The notes: generated by a model from the sequence alone, not told the origin. A DNA stretch of 64,000 nt from an uncultured Synechococcus sp. (GCA_949373155.1 CASICK010000011.1:1-64000), one strand, 5' to 3'; positions 44,941-55,000 are shown, counted from the first letter of the stretch. Numbers and translations are program-made.

Positions 44941-46380
44941 ATGACCAGTACCTCCACACGCGATCTTGTTAGTCAGCCGTACAAGTACGGATTTGTCACT
45001 GACATTGAAACCGAGAAGATCGCAAAAGGTCTTAGTGAGGAGGTGGTGCGACTGATTTCTTCCAAAAAAAATGAGCCTGACTTCCTTCTTGATTTCCGGC
45101 TCAAGGCCTATCGCCATTGGTTGAAGTTGCAAGAGCCTGACTGGGCTGCATTGGGCTACAAGTCAATTGATTATCAGGACATTGTTTATTACGCAGCACC
45201 TAAGCAGCAAGAGAAAAAGCAAAGTCTCGATGAAGTTGATCCCAAGCTTCTCGAAACATTTGAAAAGCTGGGAATTCCTCTTAGTGAGCAAAAAAGACTA
45301 AGCAATGTTGCTGTAGATGCTGTTTTTGACAGCGTTTCGATTGCAACTACTTACAAAGAAAAGCTTGCAGAGCATGGAGTTGTGTTCTGCTCGTTCAGCG
45401 AGGCGGTTGTTGAGCATCCCGAGTTGATCAAGAAGTATCTCGGCTCGGTTGTTCCAAGCAATGACAACTATTTTGCAGCTTTAAATTCTGCAGTTTTTAG
45501 TGATGGATCATTCGTGTTCATCCCCAAAGGCGTGGAGTGCCCAATGGAGCTTTCCACGTACTTTCGGATCAATTCTGGCGATACCGGACAATTTGAGCGC
45601 ACATTGATTGTTGCCGAAGAAGGAGCGTCGGTGAGTTATTTGGAAGGTTGTACTGCGCCGATGTTTGATACAAATCAGCTTCATGCTGCTGTCGTGGAAT
45701 TAGTTGTTTTAGATGATGCTTCAATCAAATATTCTACGGTCCAAAATTGGTATGCTGGTGATGAAAATGGTATTGGTGGCATTTATAATTTTGTGACCAA
45801 GCGCGGCCAGTGCAGAGGTGCCCGCAGCCGTATTAGTTGGACGCAGGTTGAAACGGGTTCAGCGATTACTTGGAAATATCCAAGCTGTGTGTTGCAGGGT
45901 GCAGATTCGGTTGGTGAGTTTTATTCAGTAGCACTCACGAATAATCGCCAGCAGGCCGATACCGGAACGAAAATGGTGCATGTAGGCCCACGGACGCGCT
46001 CTACTATTGTGAGCAAAGGCATCAGTGCTGGTCACTCAAGCAATAGTTATCGAGGTCTTGTCCAAGTTGGCCCAAATGCCAAGGGTGCTCGAAATTACAG
46101 CCAATGCGATTCGATGCTGATTGGAGATCAAGCTGCAGCGAATACGTACCCATACATCCGCTCTCAACAGCCTCAATCTGCAATCGAACATGAGGCAAGT
46201 ACTTGCCGTATGTCGGAAGACCAATTGTTTTATCTCCAAAGCCGTGGCATCGGCTTCGAACAAGCCGTGTCGATGATGGTGAGCGGTTTCTGTCGGGATG
46301 TGTTTAATCAACTTCCCATGGAGTTTGCGGCTGAGGCCGACAAGCTTCTTGCTCTCAAGCTTGAGGGTTCGGTGGGTTAA
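44941..46380 (+). CDS. sufB: Fe-S cluster assembly scaffold SufB
   Basis: About 479 residues, normal length. It has the SufB N-terminus [18 protein letters not shown], the [24 protein letters not shown] block and the conserved C-terminal [18 protein letters not shown]. SufB forms the SufBC2D complex that assembles and hands on Fe-S clusters using persulfide sulfur delivered by SufS. Cyanobacteria depend on SUF for photosystem I and ferredoxin clusters. Upstream ATG of ftrC run; the ATG at 44941 is preferred over 44932. Confidence 0.96.
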   Translation: MTSTSTRDLVSQPYKYGFVTDIETEKIAKGLSEEVVRLISSKKNEPDFLLDFRLKAYRHWLKLQEPDWAALGYKSIDYQDIVYYAAPKQQEKKQSLDEVDPKLLETFEKLGIPLSEQKRLSNVAVDAVFDSVSIATTYKEKLAEHGVVFCSFSEAVVEHPELIKKYLGSVVPSNDNYFAALNSAVFSDGSFVFIPKGVECPMELSTYFRINSGDTGQFERTLIVAEEGASVSYLEGCTAPMFDTNQLHAAVVELVVLDDASIKYSTVQNWYAGDENGIGGIYNFVTKRGQCRGARSRISWTQVETGSAITWKYPSCVLQGADSVGEFYSVALTNNRQQADTGTKMVHVGPRTRSTIVSKGISAGHSSNSYRGLVQVGPNAKGARNYSQCDSMLIGDQAAANTYPYIRSQQPQSAIEHEASTCRMSEDQLFYLQSRGIGFEQAVSMMVSGFCRDVFNQLPMEFAAEADKLLALKLEGSVG

Positions 46381-46430
46381 CCCCAACGCCAAACTTTTAA
46401 TACTCGTTTTTTTCTTCGTTTTCTTCTGAC

Positions 46431-47219
46431 GTGATTCGTCCCGACGCCGAGCCGCTCCTCGAAATCAATGATCTGCATGCGTCCGTTGAGGACAAGCCGA
46501 TTCTGAATGGGGTGAACCTGCAGGTAAAAGCCGGCGAGATTCACGCCGTGATGGGTCGTAACGGAAGCGGTAAGAGCACGTTGTCCAAGGTTTTGGCTGG
46601 TCATCCCGCCTATCGCGTCACGTCTGGGTCTGTGCGTTACCTCGGCCGTGATCTTCTTGAGTTGGAGCCTGAAGAGCGCTCTCGACTTGGAGTGTTCTTA
46701 GGCTTCCAGTACCCGATTGAGATCCCTGGAGTAAGCAATCTCGAGTTTCTCCGGGTCTCGACGAATGCCCGGCGTGAGAAGCAAGGTAAGGAAGAATTCG
46801 ACACGTTTGATTTCGATGATCACGTGCGTGACCGCTTGCAAGTGGTGCAGATGGACCCTGCATTTCTTGAGCGCAGCGTGAATGAGGGTTTCTCTGGCGG
46901 CGAGAAAAAGCGCAACGAGATTCTTCAGATGGCCCTGCTGGATCCCGTGGTCGCGATCCTCGATGAAACCGACTCTGGCCTTGATATTGATGCCTTACGC
47001 ATCGTTGCTGGCGGAGTGAATCAGTTGGCGAGTCCAGATAACTGCACGTTGCTGATCACCCATTACCAACGCCTTTTGGATGAGATCACGCCGGATTACG
47101 TCCACGTGATGGGTGCTGGTCGCATCTTGAGAACTGGAGGGAGTGAATTGGCTGTTGAGTTGGAAAAAATTGGTTACGACTGGGTGGATCAGCAGCTCGC
47201 GGCAGAGGCGGTGGCCTAA
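46431..47219 (+). CDS. sufC: Fe-S cluster assembly ATPase SufC
   Basis: 262 residues from a GTG. An ABC-type ATPase with Walker [12 protein letters not shown], signature [11 protein letters not shown] (the SufC-specific form) and Walker [14 protein letters not shown]. It drives SufBC2D through ATP hydrolysis. A 50-base gap from sufB is T-rich but I see no terminator. It overlaps none and leaves 2 bases to sufD. Confidence 0.95.
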   Translation: MIRPDAEPLLEINDLHASVEDKPILNGVNLQVKAGEIHAVMGRNGSGKSTLSKVLAGHPAYRVTSGSVRYLGRDLLELEPEERSRLGVFLGFQYPIEIPGVSNLEFLRVSTNARREKQGKEEFDTFDFDDHVRDRLQVVQMDPAFLERSVNEGFSGGEKKRNEILQMALLDPVVAILDETDSGLDIDALRIVAGGVNQLASPDNCTLLITHYQRLLDEITPDYVHVMGAGRILRTGGSELAVELEKIGYDWVDQQLAAEAVA

Positions 47220-47221
47220 CG

Positions 47222-48454
47222 ATGGCGATGCCCGAGAGTTGGTTGACACAGCTTCCCGCACCAGCAGGAACACTGGAGCCGGTTCAGCGCCGAGGACGCT
47301 TGGCTTTGTCAGAGCAGGGCTTTCCCAGTAGGAAGCAGGAGTCGTGGAGGCTTACTGATCTCTCACGCCTGGAGGCGCTGTTTCAGCTGTCGTTAGCGGA
47401 TCAAAGAAGTCATCGCTCCAGCGCTGACAGCTGGCCGAACGTTCCTGAGCAGGCTCTAAGACTTGTGATTGATGGAAGCCAGGATCCCTTGCAGGGTGTG
47501 ACCTTGCCGGCAGGGATGTCGCTGCTTGAGGGCGCTGAGTTGCAGCAAGCCCTCGGCCACACCTTGTCCAGCTGTCGTTGCGCCTCGGATTGGCCGGTTG
47601 AGCTCAACCACGGAGTGAGTCAGCAGATTTTGGCGTTACGCATCCGCGGGAATGTCCCACCGGTTGAGTTGGTCATGCTTGCGGCCAACGCCATGTTGGT
47701 TCCAACCAGGATTTTGTTGCTGGTTGAGGAAAAAGCAGAGCTCGAGCTTCTCCAGGTTGTAAGCGCTCAGGGCCAGGCTGCCCATAGTCATCTTCTCGAA
47801 ATTCATCTTGGCCAGGAATCCAAGGTGAACCACGGATTTCTTGCCTTAGGTCAAGGGCAAGAGGCTCTGCTCGCCAATCTGGCTGTGGAGCAAGAGTCGC
47901 GTAGTCACTACTCCCTGGTTTCGGTGTCGCAGGGCTGGTCGTTTGGACGACTGGAGCCGCGCGTTGTGCAGGTGGATGGCCAGGCTTCTACGTCGATTCA
48001 TGGTCTTTCTGTCACCGCTGCTGATGAGCAGTTTGCGGTCCATACCGCAATGCGTTTTGAGGGCCCTGAAGGCACGCTGGATCAAGTGCAAAAAACGATT
48101 GCAGCGGATCGCTCTCACAGTATTTTCAACGGAGCAATTCAAGTGCCGAGGCCGGCGCAGCGCACCAACGCCTCCCAGCTCAGCAGGAACTTGTTGCTCT
48201 CGGAACGCGCCCGTGTTGATGCAAAGCCCGAGTTGGAAATTGTGGCCGATGACGTTCGTTGCACCCACGGGGCCACCGTGAGTCAGCTCCAGGAGGATCA
48301 GCTCTTTTATCTGCGTAGCCGTGGCATTACGCAGTCCTCTGCAGCAACCCTGCTGCTGCGTGGTTACTGCAAGGAAGTGCTGGATCGCTTGCCTCTCGAT
48401 GGCTCGCAGCGCTGGTTGGGCGGCAGCTTGCAAGTGGGAGGGATGACCTCATGA
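47222..48454 (+). CDS. sufD: Fe-S cluster assembly protein SufD
   Basis: 410 residues. It shares the SufB/SufD beta-helix core and the C-terminal block DDVRCTHGATVSQLQEDQLFYLRSRGI, but lacks the SufB N-terminus. SufD is the other scaffold partner of the SufBC2D complex. It begins 2 bases after sufC and overlaps sufS by 4 bases (ATGA), so the four suf genes are one operon. Confidence 0.94.
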   Translation: MAMPESWLTQLPAPAGTLEPVQRRGRLALSEQGFPSRKQESWRLTDLSRLEALFQLSLADQRSHRSSADSWPNVPEQALRLVIDGSQDPLQGVTLPAGMSLLEGAELQQALGHTLSSCRCASDWPVELNHGVSQQILALRIRGNVPPVELVMLAANAMLVPTRILLLVEEKAELELLQVVSAQGQAAHSHLLEIHLGQESKVNHGFLALGQGQEALLANLAVEQESRSHYSLVSVSQGWSFGRLEPRVVQVDGQASTSIHGLSVTAADEQFAVHTAMRFEGPEGTLDQVQKTIAADRSHSIFNGAIQVPRPAQRTNASQLSRNLLLSERARVDAKPELEIVADDVRCTHGATVSQLQEDQLFYLRSRGITQSSAATLLLRGYCKEVLDRLPLDGSQRWLGGSLQVGGMTS

Positions 48455-49719
48455 CAACACTTCGTCGTAACGCGGCCGTCACTATTGCGGAACGAGTGCG
48501 TGCTGACTTTCCGATCATTGACCAGATTTCTAGCTCTGGTCAGCCCCTGATCTATCTGGATCATGCGGCCACCAGTCAGAAGCCTCGTGTGGTGCTCGAT
48601 GCGATTCAGCATTACTACTCCTGCGATAACGCCAATGTGCATCGTGGCGCCCACCAGCTCAGCGCTCGTGCCACGGAATCGTTTGAAGCAGCTCGTGCGA
48701 CGACCGCTGGCTTGATCGGTGCATCGAGTTCAAAAGAAATTGTGTTCACGCGCAATGCCACGGAAGCCATCAACCTGGTGGCTCGCAGTTGGGGTGATGC
48801 TCAGCTGAAGGCTGGCGATGAGGTGCTGCTCACCGTGATGGAGCACCACAGCAACTTGGTGCCTTGGCAGTTGCTCGCTGAACGCACGGGTTGTGTGCTG
48901 CGGCACGTGGGTGTGACCCCTGACGGCACCCTTGACCTCGCGGATTTGCGTGATCAGCTCTCGGAGAAAACGCGCTTGGTGAGCTTGGTCCACATCAGTA
49001 ACACCCTGGGTTGTTGCAACCCAATCGAAGAGATTGCAGCCCTCGCCCATGCTGTGGGGGCCAAGGTTTTGGTGGACGCTTGCCAAAGCCTGGCTCACAA
49101 ATCTATTGCCGTGCAGAGTCTCGGAGCTGATTTTCTTGTGGGCTCCTCTCACAAGCTTTGTGGCCCCACCGGAATGGGTTTTCTATGGGCTTCGGAAGAA
49201 ACCTTGATGGCGATGCCCCCTTTCCTTGGTGGTGGCGAGATGATTCAAGAGGTGTTCTTGGATCACAGCACTTGGGCGGAACTCCCCCACAAATTTGAAG
49301 CAGGCACACCAGCTATTGGTGAAGCGATCGGCATGGGTGCTGCGATTACTTATTTGCAAATGCTTGGACTCGATGCGATTCAGGCGTGGGAGGCGGAGCT
49401 CACCACCCATTTGTTTGGCCGGCTTCAATCGATCGACGGTCTGCGCATTCTTGGTCCTACGCCAGAGCAGCAGCCTGATCGAGGAGCCCTTGCCACGTTT
49501 GTGGTGGAGGGTGTTCATGCCAATGACATCGCGGCGATGCTTGATTTGTCCGGGGTTTGTATTCGCAGTGGTCATCACTGCTGCCAACCGCTGCATCGGC
49601 TGTATGGCGTGACTGGATCAGCTCGCGCGAGCCTCAGTTTTTGTACAACTCACGCTGAGATTGATCGTTTCGCTGAGGAGCTCGTCAGTGTGATCAACTT
49701 TTTTCGTGAGCATGGCTAG
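48451..49719 (+). CDS. sufS: Cysteine desulfurase SufS
   Basis: 422 residues, class V PLP enzyme. The Schiff-base lysine is in GSSHKLCGPTGMGFLW and the persulfide cysteine in the RSGHHCCQPLH motif near the C-terminus; the N-terminal IYLDHAATSQKP is the SufS signature. It removes sulfur from cysteine for Fe-S assembly, normally with SufE as partner, which is not in the window. Last gene of the suf run. Confidence 0.95.
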   Translation: MTTLRRNAAVTIAERVRADFPIIDQISSSGQPLIYLDHAATSQKPRVVLDAIQHYYSCDNANVHRGAHQLSARATESFEAARATTAGLIGASSSKEIVFTRNATEAINLVARSWGDAQLKAGDEVLLTVMEHHSNLVPWQLLAERTGCVLRHVGVTPDGTLDLADLRDQLSEKTRLVSLVHISNTLGCCNPIEEIAALAHAVGAKVLVDACQSLAHKSIAVQSLGADFLVGSSHKLCGPTGMGFLWASEETLMAMPPFLGGGEMIQEVFLDHSTWAELPHKFEAGTPAIGEAIGMGAAITYLQMLGLDAIQAWEAELTTHLFGRLQSIDGLRILGPTPEQQPDRGALATFVVEGVHANDIAAMLDLSGVCIRSGHHCCQPLHRLYGVTGSARASLSFCTTHAEIDRFAEELVSVINFFREHG

Positions 49720-49738
49720 CTGCCTTCGCCGTTAGCGC

Positions 49739-50266
49739 TTGGAACAGTCCACATTGTTTTTGGTTGTCCTCGGTGGTCGCACGGATCAAAGTTTGATCGA
49801 GCTTCACGATGTGCGCTTTGTGGTGGGCCGCTGCATCGAGGACACCTATTCCGAGCTTCGTCGGCAGTGGTTTGGTCGCCGTCGTGGGTTGCATCTCGAC
49901 AGCTACATGGCCGTGCATTGCATTGATGGCTGGCGCGTCACCCTTGAGCGGGAGCCTCCTTCAGAGAAGCAGCGGCTGTGGTTCGTCAACCTCGGGGGCT
50001 ATCAACCCGATTCGCTTGCGGAATTGCATCACTTTGGACTCGTGGTAGCCCCTTCTCCGCAAGCCGCCAAAGCAGCGGCCAAGAAGCGCTGGTTGCTGGA
50101 TGCGCTTCAGCAGCACAAGGACGATCTCAATGCTGTGGATGATTGCTTAGCGATTGAACAGTTGTCTTTGACAGGGAGCAACAGTGTTTACGTGCATCTC
50201 CATCGTCAGCTCGATGGTGAAAGTCAGAACCAGGTGCCTGACTGGTTTGGATATCGACCGATTTGA
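49739..50266 (+). CDS. DUF1543-domain protein
   Basis: 175 residues from a TTG. The pattern LFLVVLGGRTDQSLIELHDVRFVVG with a later repeat of LWFVNLGGYQPDSLAELHHFGLVVA is the duplicated DUF1543 unit. Function unknown. It sits 19 bases after sufS and may be co-transcribed with it. A TTG at 49754 is the other start. The 160 bases after it hold no gene I can support. Confidence 0.8.
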   Translation: MEQSTLFLVVLGGRTDQSLIELHDVRFVVGRCIEDTYSELRRQWFGRRRGLHLDSYMAVHCIDGWRVTLEREPPSEKQRLWFVNLGGYQPDSLAELHHFGLVVAPSPQAAKAAAKKRWLLDALQQHKDDLNAVDDCLAIEQLSLTGSNSVYVHLHRQLDGESQNQVPDWFGYRPI

Positions 50267-50426
50267 GCAGCAAGCGTGAGTGCTGGACCCAAATGAATTC
50301 TTGATTCAGGAGGAAGAAGAGGGGCATTTCGCTCTGGAGAACTGGTGTGATCTGTCCTTGTAATTTCCTGGTTCGGGTGCATCAGAGAATGAAAGAAGCC
50401 ATTCGGCGCTTGCCGTTGATTCGACC

Positions 50427-51539
50427 ATGAACATTGATGGCCAAGCCTGGCGGACGATTTGGCTTGAAGCCGATCAGCGCTCCGTAGGTGTGATCGATCA
50501 AACCCGGTTGCCCCATCGTCTGATCACCCGAACGCTGACGTGTTGTGATGAGGCGGCAAATGCGATCAGCACCATGGTGGTGCGAGGTGCGCCATTAATC
50601 GGTGTGACCGGCGCCTATGGCTTAATGCTCGCCCTACAAGACGACGCCAGCGATGCTGGCTTGTGCCAAGCCTTTGATCAGCTCAACGCAAGTCGACCTA
50701 CTGCAGTGAACCTGCGTTGGGCTTTAGAGCGGGTGCGTGATTTGGTGCAACCTTTGCCGGAAGCGGAGCGAGCAGCTGCGGCTCGGCGGGAGGCGGCGCT
50801 GATTGCTGATGAAGATGTGGCGATGTGCGAGGCGATTGGGAAGCATGGCCTCGATCTATTCCGGACGCTGGCAGAGCAGCGACCGAGTGAACGACTGAAC
50901 GAGCCCTTTCAGGTGCTTACCCACTGCAATGCGGGGTGGTTGGCGACCGTTGACTGGGGAACGGCGTTGGCACCGATTTACAAGGCTCATCGCGCCGGGT
51001 TGAGCATTCATGTTTGGGTGGATGAGACCCGGCCGCGTAATCAAGGGGCATCGCTCACGGCCTATGAGTTGGCCCGTGAGGGGGTGCCGCATACCGTGGT
51101 TGTGGACAACGCAGGTGGTCACCTGATGCAGCATGGCCAGGTGGATGCTGTGATCGTTGGGACGGATCGGACCACGCGCTGCGGCGATGTGTGCAACAAA
51201 GTTGGCACCTACCTCAAGGCTCTGGCGGCTCACGACAACAACGTTCCCTTTTATGTCGCCCTGCCGACGTCCACCATCGACTGGCGCCTTGCGGACGGTG
51301 TGGCAGAGATCCCGATTGAGGCGCGTTCCGCGGAGGAAGTGACCACCATTCAGGGGCGGGTCATCGCTGGGGAGTCGGCTGGTGAAATCGTGAGTGTGCA
51401 GCTCACGCCTGATGGTTGTGCCGGGTTTAATCCGGCATTCGATGTCACCCCAGCTCGGCTTGTTACGGCTCTGATCACCGACCGTGGCGTAGCGAAGGCC
51501 AGTGAAGTTGGACTGAAGGAGCTCTACAACCGTGGTTGA
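50427..51539 (+). CDS. mtnA: 5-methylthioribose-1-phosphate isomerase
   Basis: 370 residues. The catalytic cysteine is in LTHCNAGWLATVDWG and the catalytic aspartate in IVGTDRTTRCGDVCNKVGTY; WVDETRPRNQGA is another family block. It turns methylthioribose 1-phosphate into the ribulose form in methionine salvage. It could also act on 5-deoxyribose 1-phosphate. The gene overlaps the class II aldolase by 8 bases, which favours a shared pathway. Confidence 0.94.
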   Translation: MNIDGQAWRTIWLEADQRSVGVIDQTRLPHRLITRTLTCCDEAANAISTMVVRGAPLIGVTGAYGLMLALQDDASDAGLCQAFDQLNASRPTAVNLRWALERVRDLVQPLPEAERAAAARREAALIADEDVAMCEAIGKHGLDLFRTLAEQRPSERLNEPFQVLTHCNAGWLATVDWGTALAPIYKAHRAGLSIHVWVDETRPRNQGASLTAYELAREGVPHTVVVDNAGGHLMQHGQVDAVIVGTDRTTRCGDVCNKVGTYLKALAAHDNNVPFYVALPTSTIDWRLADGVAEIPIEARSAEEVTTIQGRVIAGESAGEIVSVQLTPDGCAGFNPAFDVTPARLVTALITDRGVAKASEVGLKELYNRG

Positions 51540-52221
51540 TTCAGGGATAGGGAGGAAGGATCGGGCGTTGCGCCGTGAGCTCGTGGACGTAGCCCGTGCC
51601 ATGAACAGCAGCGGCTTGAATCAGGGCACATCCGGCAACCTGTCGCTGCGGATTGAGGGGGGATTGTTGGTGACCCCCAGCTCCTTGGCCTACGACTTGA
51701 TGGAGCCGGAGGATCTGGTGGCGATCGATTTTTGCGGCCAACCTTTGCCAAGCGGGCTCCCTGGCCATGACCGCAGACCTTCTTCAGAGTGGCGATTGCA
51801 TGCCGATGTCTTCGCTGATCGGCCCGATGCCATGGCGGTGTTGCATTGCCATCCCATTCATGCAACGGCGCTGGCCTGCCATGACCGGGGAATTCCACCG
51901 TTCCACTACATGACAGCGGTGGCTGGTGGTGACGACATTCGTTGTGCTCCCTATGCCACCTTCGGCACCGCTGAACTTTCGGCCCATACGGTGCAGGCAC
52001 TGCAGGACCGCCAGGCCTGTTTGCTTGCTCACCATGGATTGGTCAGTTTGGGACGGGATCTGGATCAGGCGCTGAAGATTGCCGTTGAGGTGGAAACGCT
52101 GGCACAGATGTATTTGCAAGCTCTGCAGCTGGGGGAGCCTCCGCTGCTTTCGGCACCACAAATGGAAGAGGTGCATCGCCAGTTCCGTGGGTTGGGATAT
52201 GGCCAAGCCTCTAACAATTGA
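51532..52221 (+). CDS. Class II aldolase family protein
   Basis: 229 residues. Zinc ligands are seen in VLHCHPIHATAL and LLAHHGLVSLG; the catalytic glutamate lies in RPSSEWRLHADVF, as in fuculose 1-phosphate aldolase. The methylthioribulose dehydratase MtnB belongs to the same superfamily but usually reads SAETxLH at that site, so an aldolase is favoured. With MtnA it could form the DHAP shunt that splits methylthioribulose or deoxyribulose 1-phosphate to DHAP and an aldehyde. It converges on an S9 peptidase with an 11-base overlap. Confidence 0.8.
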   Translation: MVDSGIGRKDRALRRELVDVARAMNSSGLNQGTSGNLSLRIEGGLLVTPSSLAYDLMEPEDLVAIDFCGQPLPSGLPGHDRRPSSEWRLHADVFADRPDAMAVLHCHPIHATALACHDRGIPPFHYMTAVAGGDDIRCAPYATFGTAELSAHTVQALQDRQACLLAHHGLVSLGRDLDQALKIAVEVETLAQMYLQALQLGEPPLLSAPQMEEVHRQFRGLGYGQASNN

Positions 52222-54124
52222 GGTGTTGCCGGAAAAAGCGCTCTGTTGACTCCAGAACGGCTACCTGCACGGTGCTATCTCGGAAGCCATGACCTTCCTC
52301 AGGGAAAGTGTGCACTTCCACTGGGATGGCATTGCGGCGTAAGGCATCGGCCATGCTTTCGGTTTGCTGTGGCAGGACGACCTTGTCTTTGAGACCCTGA
52401 AAAAAGATCACAGGACAGCGGATCTGTTGTGCATGGCGCAGCGGCGATCGCTGCTCATACAGATCCCGCTCCTCGGGCCAGCGGCCGATCAGTCCATCGA
52501 GGTAGCGGGCTTCAAAGCGATGGGTCTCTGTGGCCAAAGCGCTGGGATCGGTCACGGCATAGCGGCAGGCTCCGGCGCGGAATACATCGGTGAAGCAGAG
52601 GCAGGCCAGCGTGGTGAAGCCACCGGCGCTTCCCCCTTCGATGGCGATGCGGTTCGGATCGGCGCAATTGGCAGCGATCAAGGTTTTGGCTGCTGCGGCG
52701 CAATCGTTGACATCCACCACTCCCCAACCCCCCTGAAGCCTGTTGCGGTAAGTCCGGCCAAATCCTGTGGACCCCCCGTAATTCACGTCCACCACTCCCC
52801 AGCCCCGGGAGGTCCAGAACTGAATCGCGAGGCTTAGGCCGCGGCGGGCCATCGACGAAGGGCCGCTGTGACTCTTCACCAGCAGGGGTGACGACGCATC
52901 AGCTCCCCCGCTTGGGGGGTAATACCAGGCATGGGTGCGTTGCCCGCCAGACCCTTCAAACCACAACGATTGGGCCACGCTGATCTCGTTGACCTCCATG
53001 GCTGCGGCTGCGGCTGGAGTGTGTTTCCAGGTTCCTAAGCCCAAGTCGAGCTCCAGAAGCCCTTGGCCTGTGGTGCTGTTGCTCGTGATGGCAACAGCCC
53101 TGCCATTGGATGCGTTCAGATCGGCGAGATCGTTGAAGGGTTGTTCCACCCTCTCTGCAGAGCCGTCGAGCCCAAGTCGTTGCAACTGCCATTCCCCTTG
53201 ATCGCAGATGGCCGCTAACAGCTTCTCCCCATCCCAAGCGGTGGTACTCATCCCAAACACCCACTGGGGCATGGCCGTCTCCTTGGCCATCGGCCAGAGC
53301 CGTTGCCAGTGGTTGCTCAAGCTCTCGGCGCTGGGATGGCGCATCAGATTCCACCAGCCGCTGCTGTCCTCTGCCACGACGAGGCTTCCATCCGGCAGCC
53401 ATTGGGGTTGAAACACTGAGACCCCCTGAAGCTGTGAAGGTTCACCGCCGGCGATCATGTAGCAATCCTCCAGCGCTCCAGAGCCCGTAAGCCGCGCCAC
53501 AACCAGCTGGGAGCAATCCCAGGGCATGGAGGGTTGCCGCCATTCCACCCAAGCAAGCTGGGCTCCGTCTGAGCTGAGGGCGAGATAGCCCGCGAAATCG
53601 GCCGGCTGATGCACGACAACAGGGGTTTGATTGCGTTGATCAAGGTCCACGCTCACCAAGCGATCACAACCGGCCTCCTCGACGACGCCCAACCATCGAG
53701 AGCGGGCATGGTCGATCACCCCGCCCCCCAGCGCGCTCTCGCTGGGGGAGGTGAGCGGTTGGGGGCTGGCTATGGCTTGCAGCGATTGGGCGTTAGCCCC
53801 ATCCAGGCCTGTCCAGGCTTGGAACCAAAGGCAACCATCGTTGTCATCAACCCAAACCAGCTGGAGTGTTCCTTCCGTCAGGGTCGCCGTCAGCGGCGCT
53901 CCCCCGTAATCGTGCACTCTGCTGCGCAAATTGATCGGTGCTGGCGTGAGTTCCAGTGGTGTGCTTTCTGTCTCCCCCCAGCGGCGAATTAATGCTGTGG
54001 TGCGGCCTTTTTCGTGGGGTCGCTGCTCGAGCCAGAGCACCCAATCCTCAAGCAGTTGCGGAGCTCGCAGCACTGGAGTGCGTCCGAGGGCGGTTGTGGC
54101 GGGTAGAGGCTGTTGCAGGGACAT
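52211..54124 (-). CDS. S9-family prolyl oligopeptidase-like peptidase
   Basis: 637 residues. The N-terminal two thirds form a beta-propeller; the C-terminal third is an alpha/beta hydrolase with the nucleophile in EGGSAGGFTTL, an Asp after KDKVVLPQ and a His in FPEEGHGFRD. The block YGGSTGFGRTYRNRL is typical of the dipeptidyl aminopeptidase/acylaminoacyl-peptidase subgroup. No signal peptide, so probably cytoplasmic. The segment GWGVVDVN occurs twice near the hydrolase start, a normal feature of this subgroup. Convergent with the aldolase. Confidence 0.9.
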   Translation of the reverse strand: MSLQQPLPATTALGRTPVLRAPQLLEDWVLWLEQRPHEKGRTTALIRRWGETESTPLELTPAPINLRSRVHDYGGAPLTATLTEGTLQLVWVDDNDGCLWFQAWTGLDGANAQSLQAIASPQPLTSPSESALGGGVIDHARSRWLGVVEEAGCDRLVSVDLDQRNQTPVVVHQPADFAGYLALSSDGAQLAWVEWRQPSMPWDCSQLVVARLTGSGALEDCYMIAGGEPSQLQGVSVFQPQWLPDGSLVVAEDSSGWWNLMRHPSAESLSNHWQRLWPMAKETAMPQWVFGMSTTAWDGEKLLAAICDQGEWQLQRLGLDGSAERVEQPFNDLADLNASNGRAVAITSNSTTGQGLLELDLGLGTWKHTPAAAAAMEVNEISVAQSLWFEGSGGQRTHAWYYPPSGGADASSPLLVKSHSGPSSMARRGLSLAIQFWTSRGWGVVDVNYGGSTGFGRTYRNRLQGGWGVVDVNDCAAAAKTLIAANCADPNRIAIEGGSAGGFTTLACLCFTDVFRAGACRYAVTDPSALATETHRFEARYLDGLIGRWPEERDLYEQRSPLRHAQQIRCPVIFFQGLKDKVVLPQQTESMADALRRNAIPVEVHTFPEEGHGFRDSTVQVAVLESTERFFRQHLNC

Positions 54125-54189
54125 GTCGAACGGATCAAGCAGAGTTCAGGCCTGCTTAAGATCAGCACAACTTCAAGGTAGGAGGGGTT

Positions 54190-54798
54190 TTGGCTAGGAG
54201 CTTCGCCCAGTTGGCACGATCGGCTGAGAAAAGCAGCTCCTCCATTGCCGTGCCCAAGGAGCCCTTAGAGAGCGCTCCGCTCAATATTCATACTCTTGGC
54301 GACGATGCGTTACGGGGTGATGCTCGCCGGATCGGCAAGGTTGACGAGCGCGTGCGCGACTTGGTCCGCGACATGTTGCGCAGCATGTACACCGCTCGTG
54401 GCATCGGCTTAGCAGCTCCTCAGGTTGGGGTGCATCAGCAATTGCTGGTGATCGACCTCGACCTTGAAACACCAAGCACCCCACCTCTGGTGCTGATTAA
54501 TCCTGAAATCACAACCTGCAGCGCATCTGTGGACACCTACGAGGAAGGCTGCCTAAGCATTCCAGGGGTGTATCTCGATGTGGTCCGTCCGACGGCCATT
54601 CAATTGAGTTTCAGAGATGAGATGGGGCGACCCCGCACCATGAAGGCTGATGGTTTGATGGCGCGTTGCATTCAGCACGAGATGGACCATCTCCGTGGGG
54701 TGCTGTTTGTAGATCGTGTGACCGATTCCAGTGGTCTTAATAAGGAGCTGAAGGAGCATGGCTTCCTTGCCGCAGACGTCCGCCCCATGACGCCTTAA
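54190..54798 (+). CDS. def: Peptide deformylase
   Basis: 202 residues from a TTG with a strong GGAGG site. All three motifs are present: GIGLAAPQVG, YEEGCLSIPG and the metal-binding HEMDH. It removes the formyl group from nascent proteins, using iron or zinc. A disordered N-terminus of about 30 residues precedes the core. Followed 4 bases later by a small membrane protein. Confidence 0.95.
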   Translation: MARSFAQLARSAEKSSSSIAVPKEPLESAPLNIHTLGDDALRGDARRIGKVDERVRDLVRDMLRSMYTARGIGLAAPQVGVHQQLLVIDLDLETPSTPPLVLINPEITTCSASVDTYEEGCLSIPGVYLDVVRPTAIQLSFRDEMGRPRTMKADGLMARCIQHEMDHLRGVLFVDRVTDSSGLNKELKEHGFLAADVRPMTP

Positions 54799-54802
54799 AC
54801 CG

Positions 54803-55000
54803 ATGCCGATGAAACCCCTTTCTGGCTTGTTCTTGGCCCTGGCTTGTGTGCTTGGAATCGCTGCCACGGGCTGTGTTTTTGAATTGGCCTACGGAGATCC
54901 TGATCTGGGCGTGAATCCAACACGATGGATTCTTGGTTTGAGTCTTCCGGCGACGCTTGGGTCACTTTTGGTCGCGATTCGTCTCAATAAACCGGCCTGA
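54803..55000 (+). CDS. Small two-helix membrane protein downstream of def
   Basis: 65 residues with two hydrophobic segments (LSGLFLALACVLGIAATGCVFEL and WILGLSLPATLGSLLVAIRL) and a loop holding YGDPDLGVNPTR. It starts 4 bases after def and is probably co-transcribed. No family recognised; widespread in this type of genome by appearance. Confidence 0.6.
   Translation: MPMKPLSGLFLALACVLGIAATGCVFELAYGDPDLGVNPTRWILGLSLPATLGSLLVAIRLNKPA

Noticed and set aside
50280..50363. 27-residue GTG-start frame between the DUF1543 gene and mtnA
   Set aside because: Too short, with no ribosome-binding site or known family.
52720..52810. Repeated segment encoding GWGVVDVN in the S9 peptidase
   Set aside because: Both copies belong to normal conserved blocks of this peptidase group, so it is not a recent duplication.
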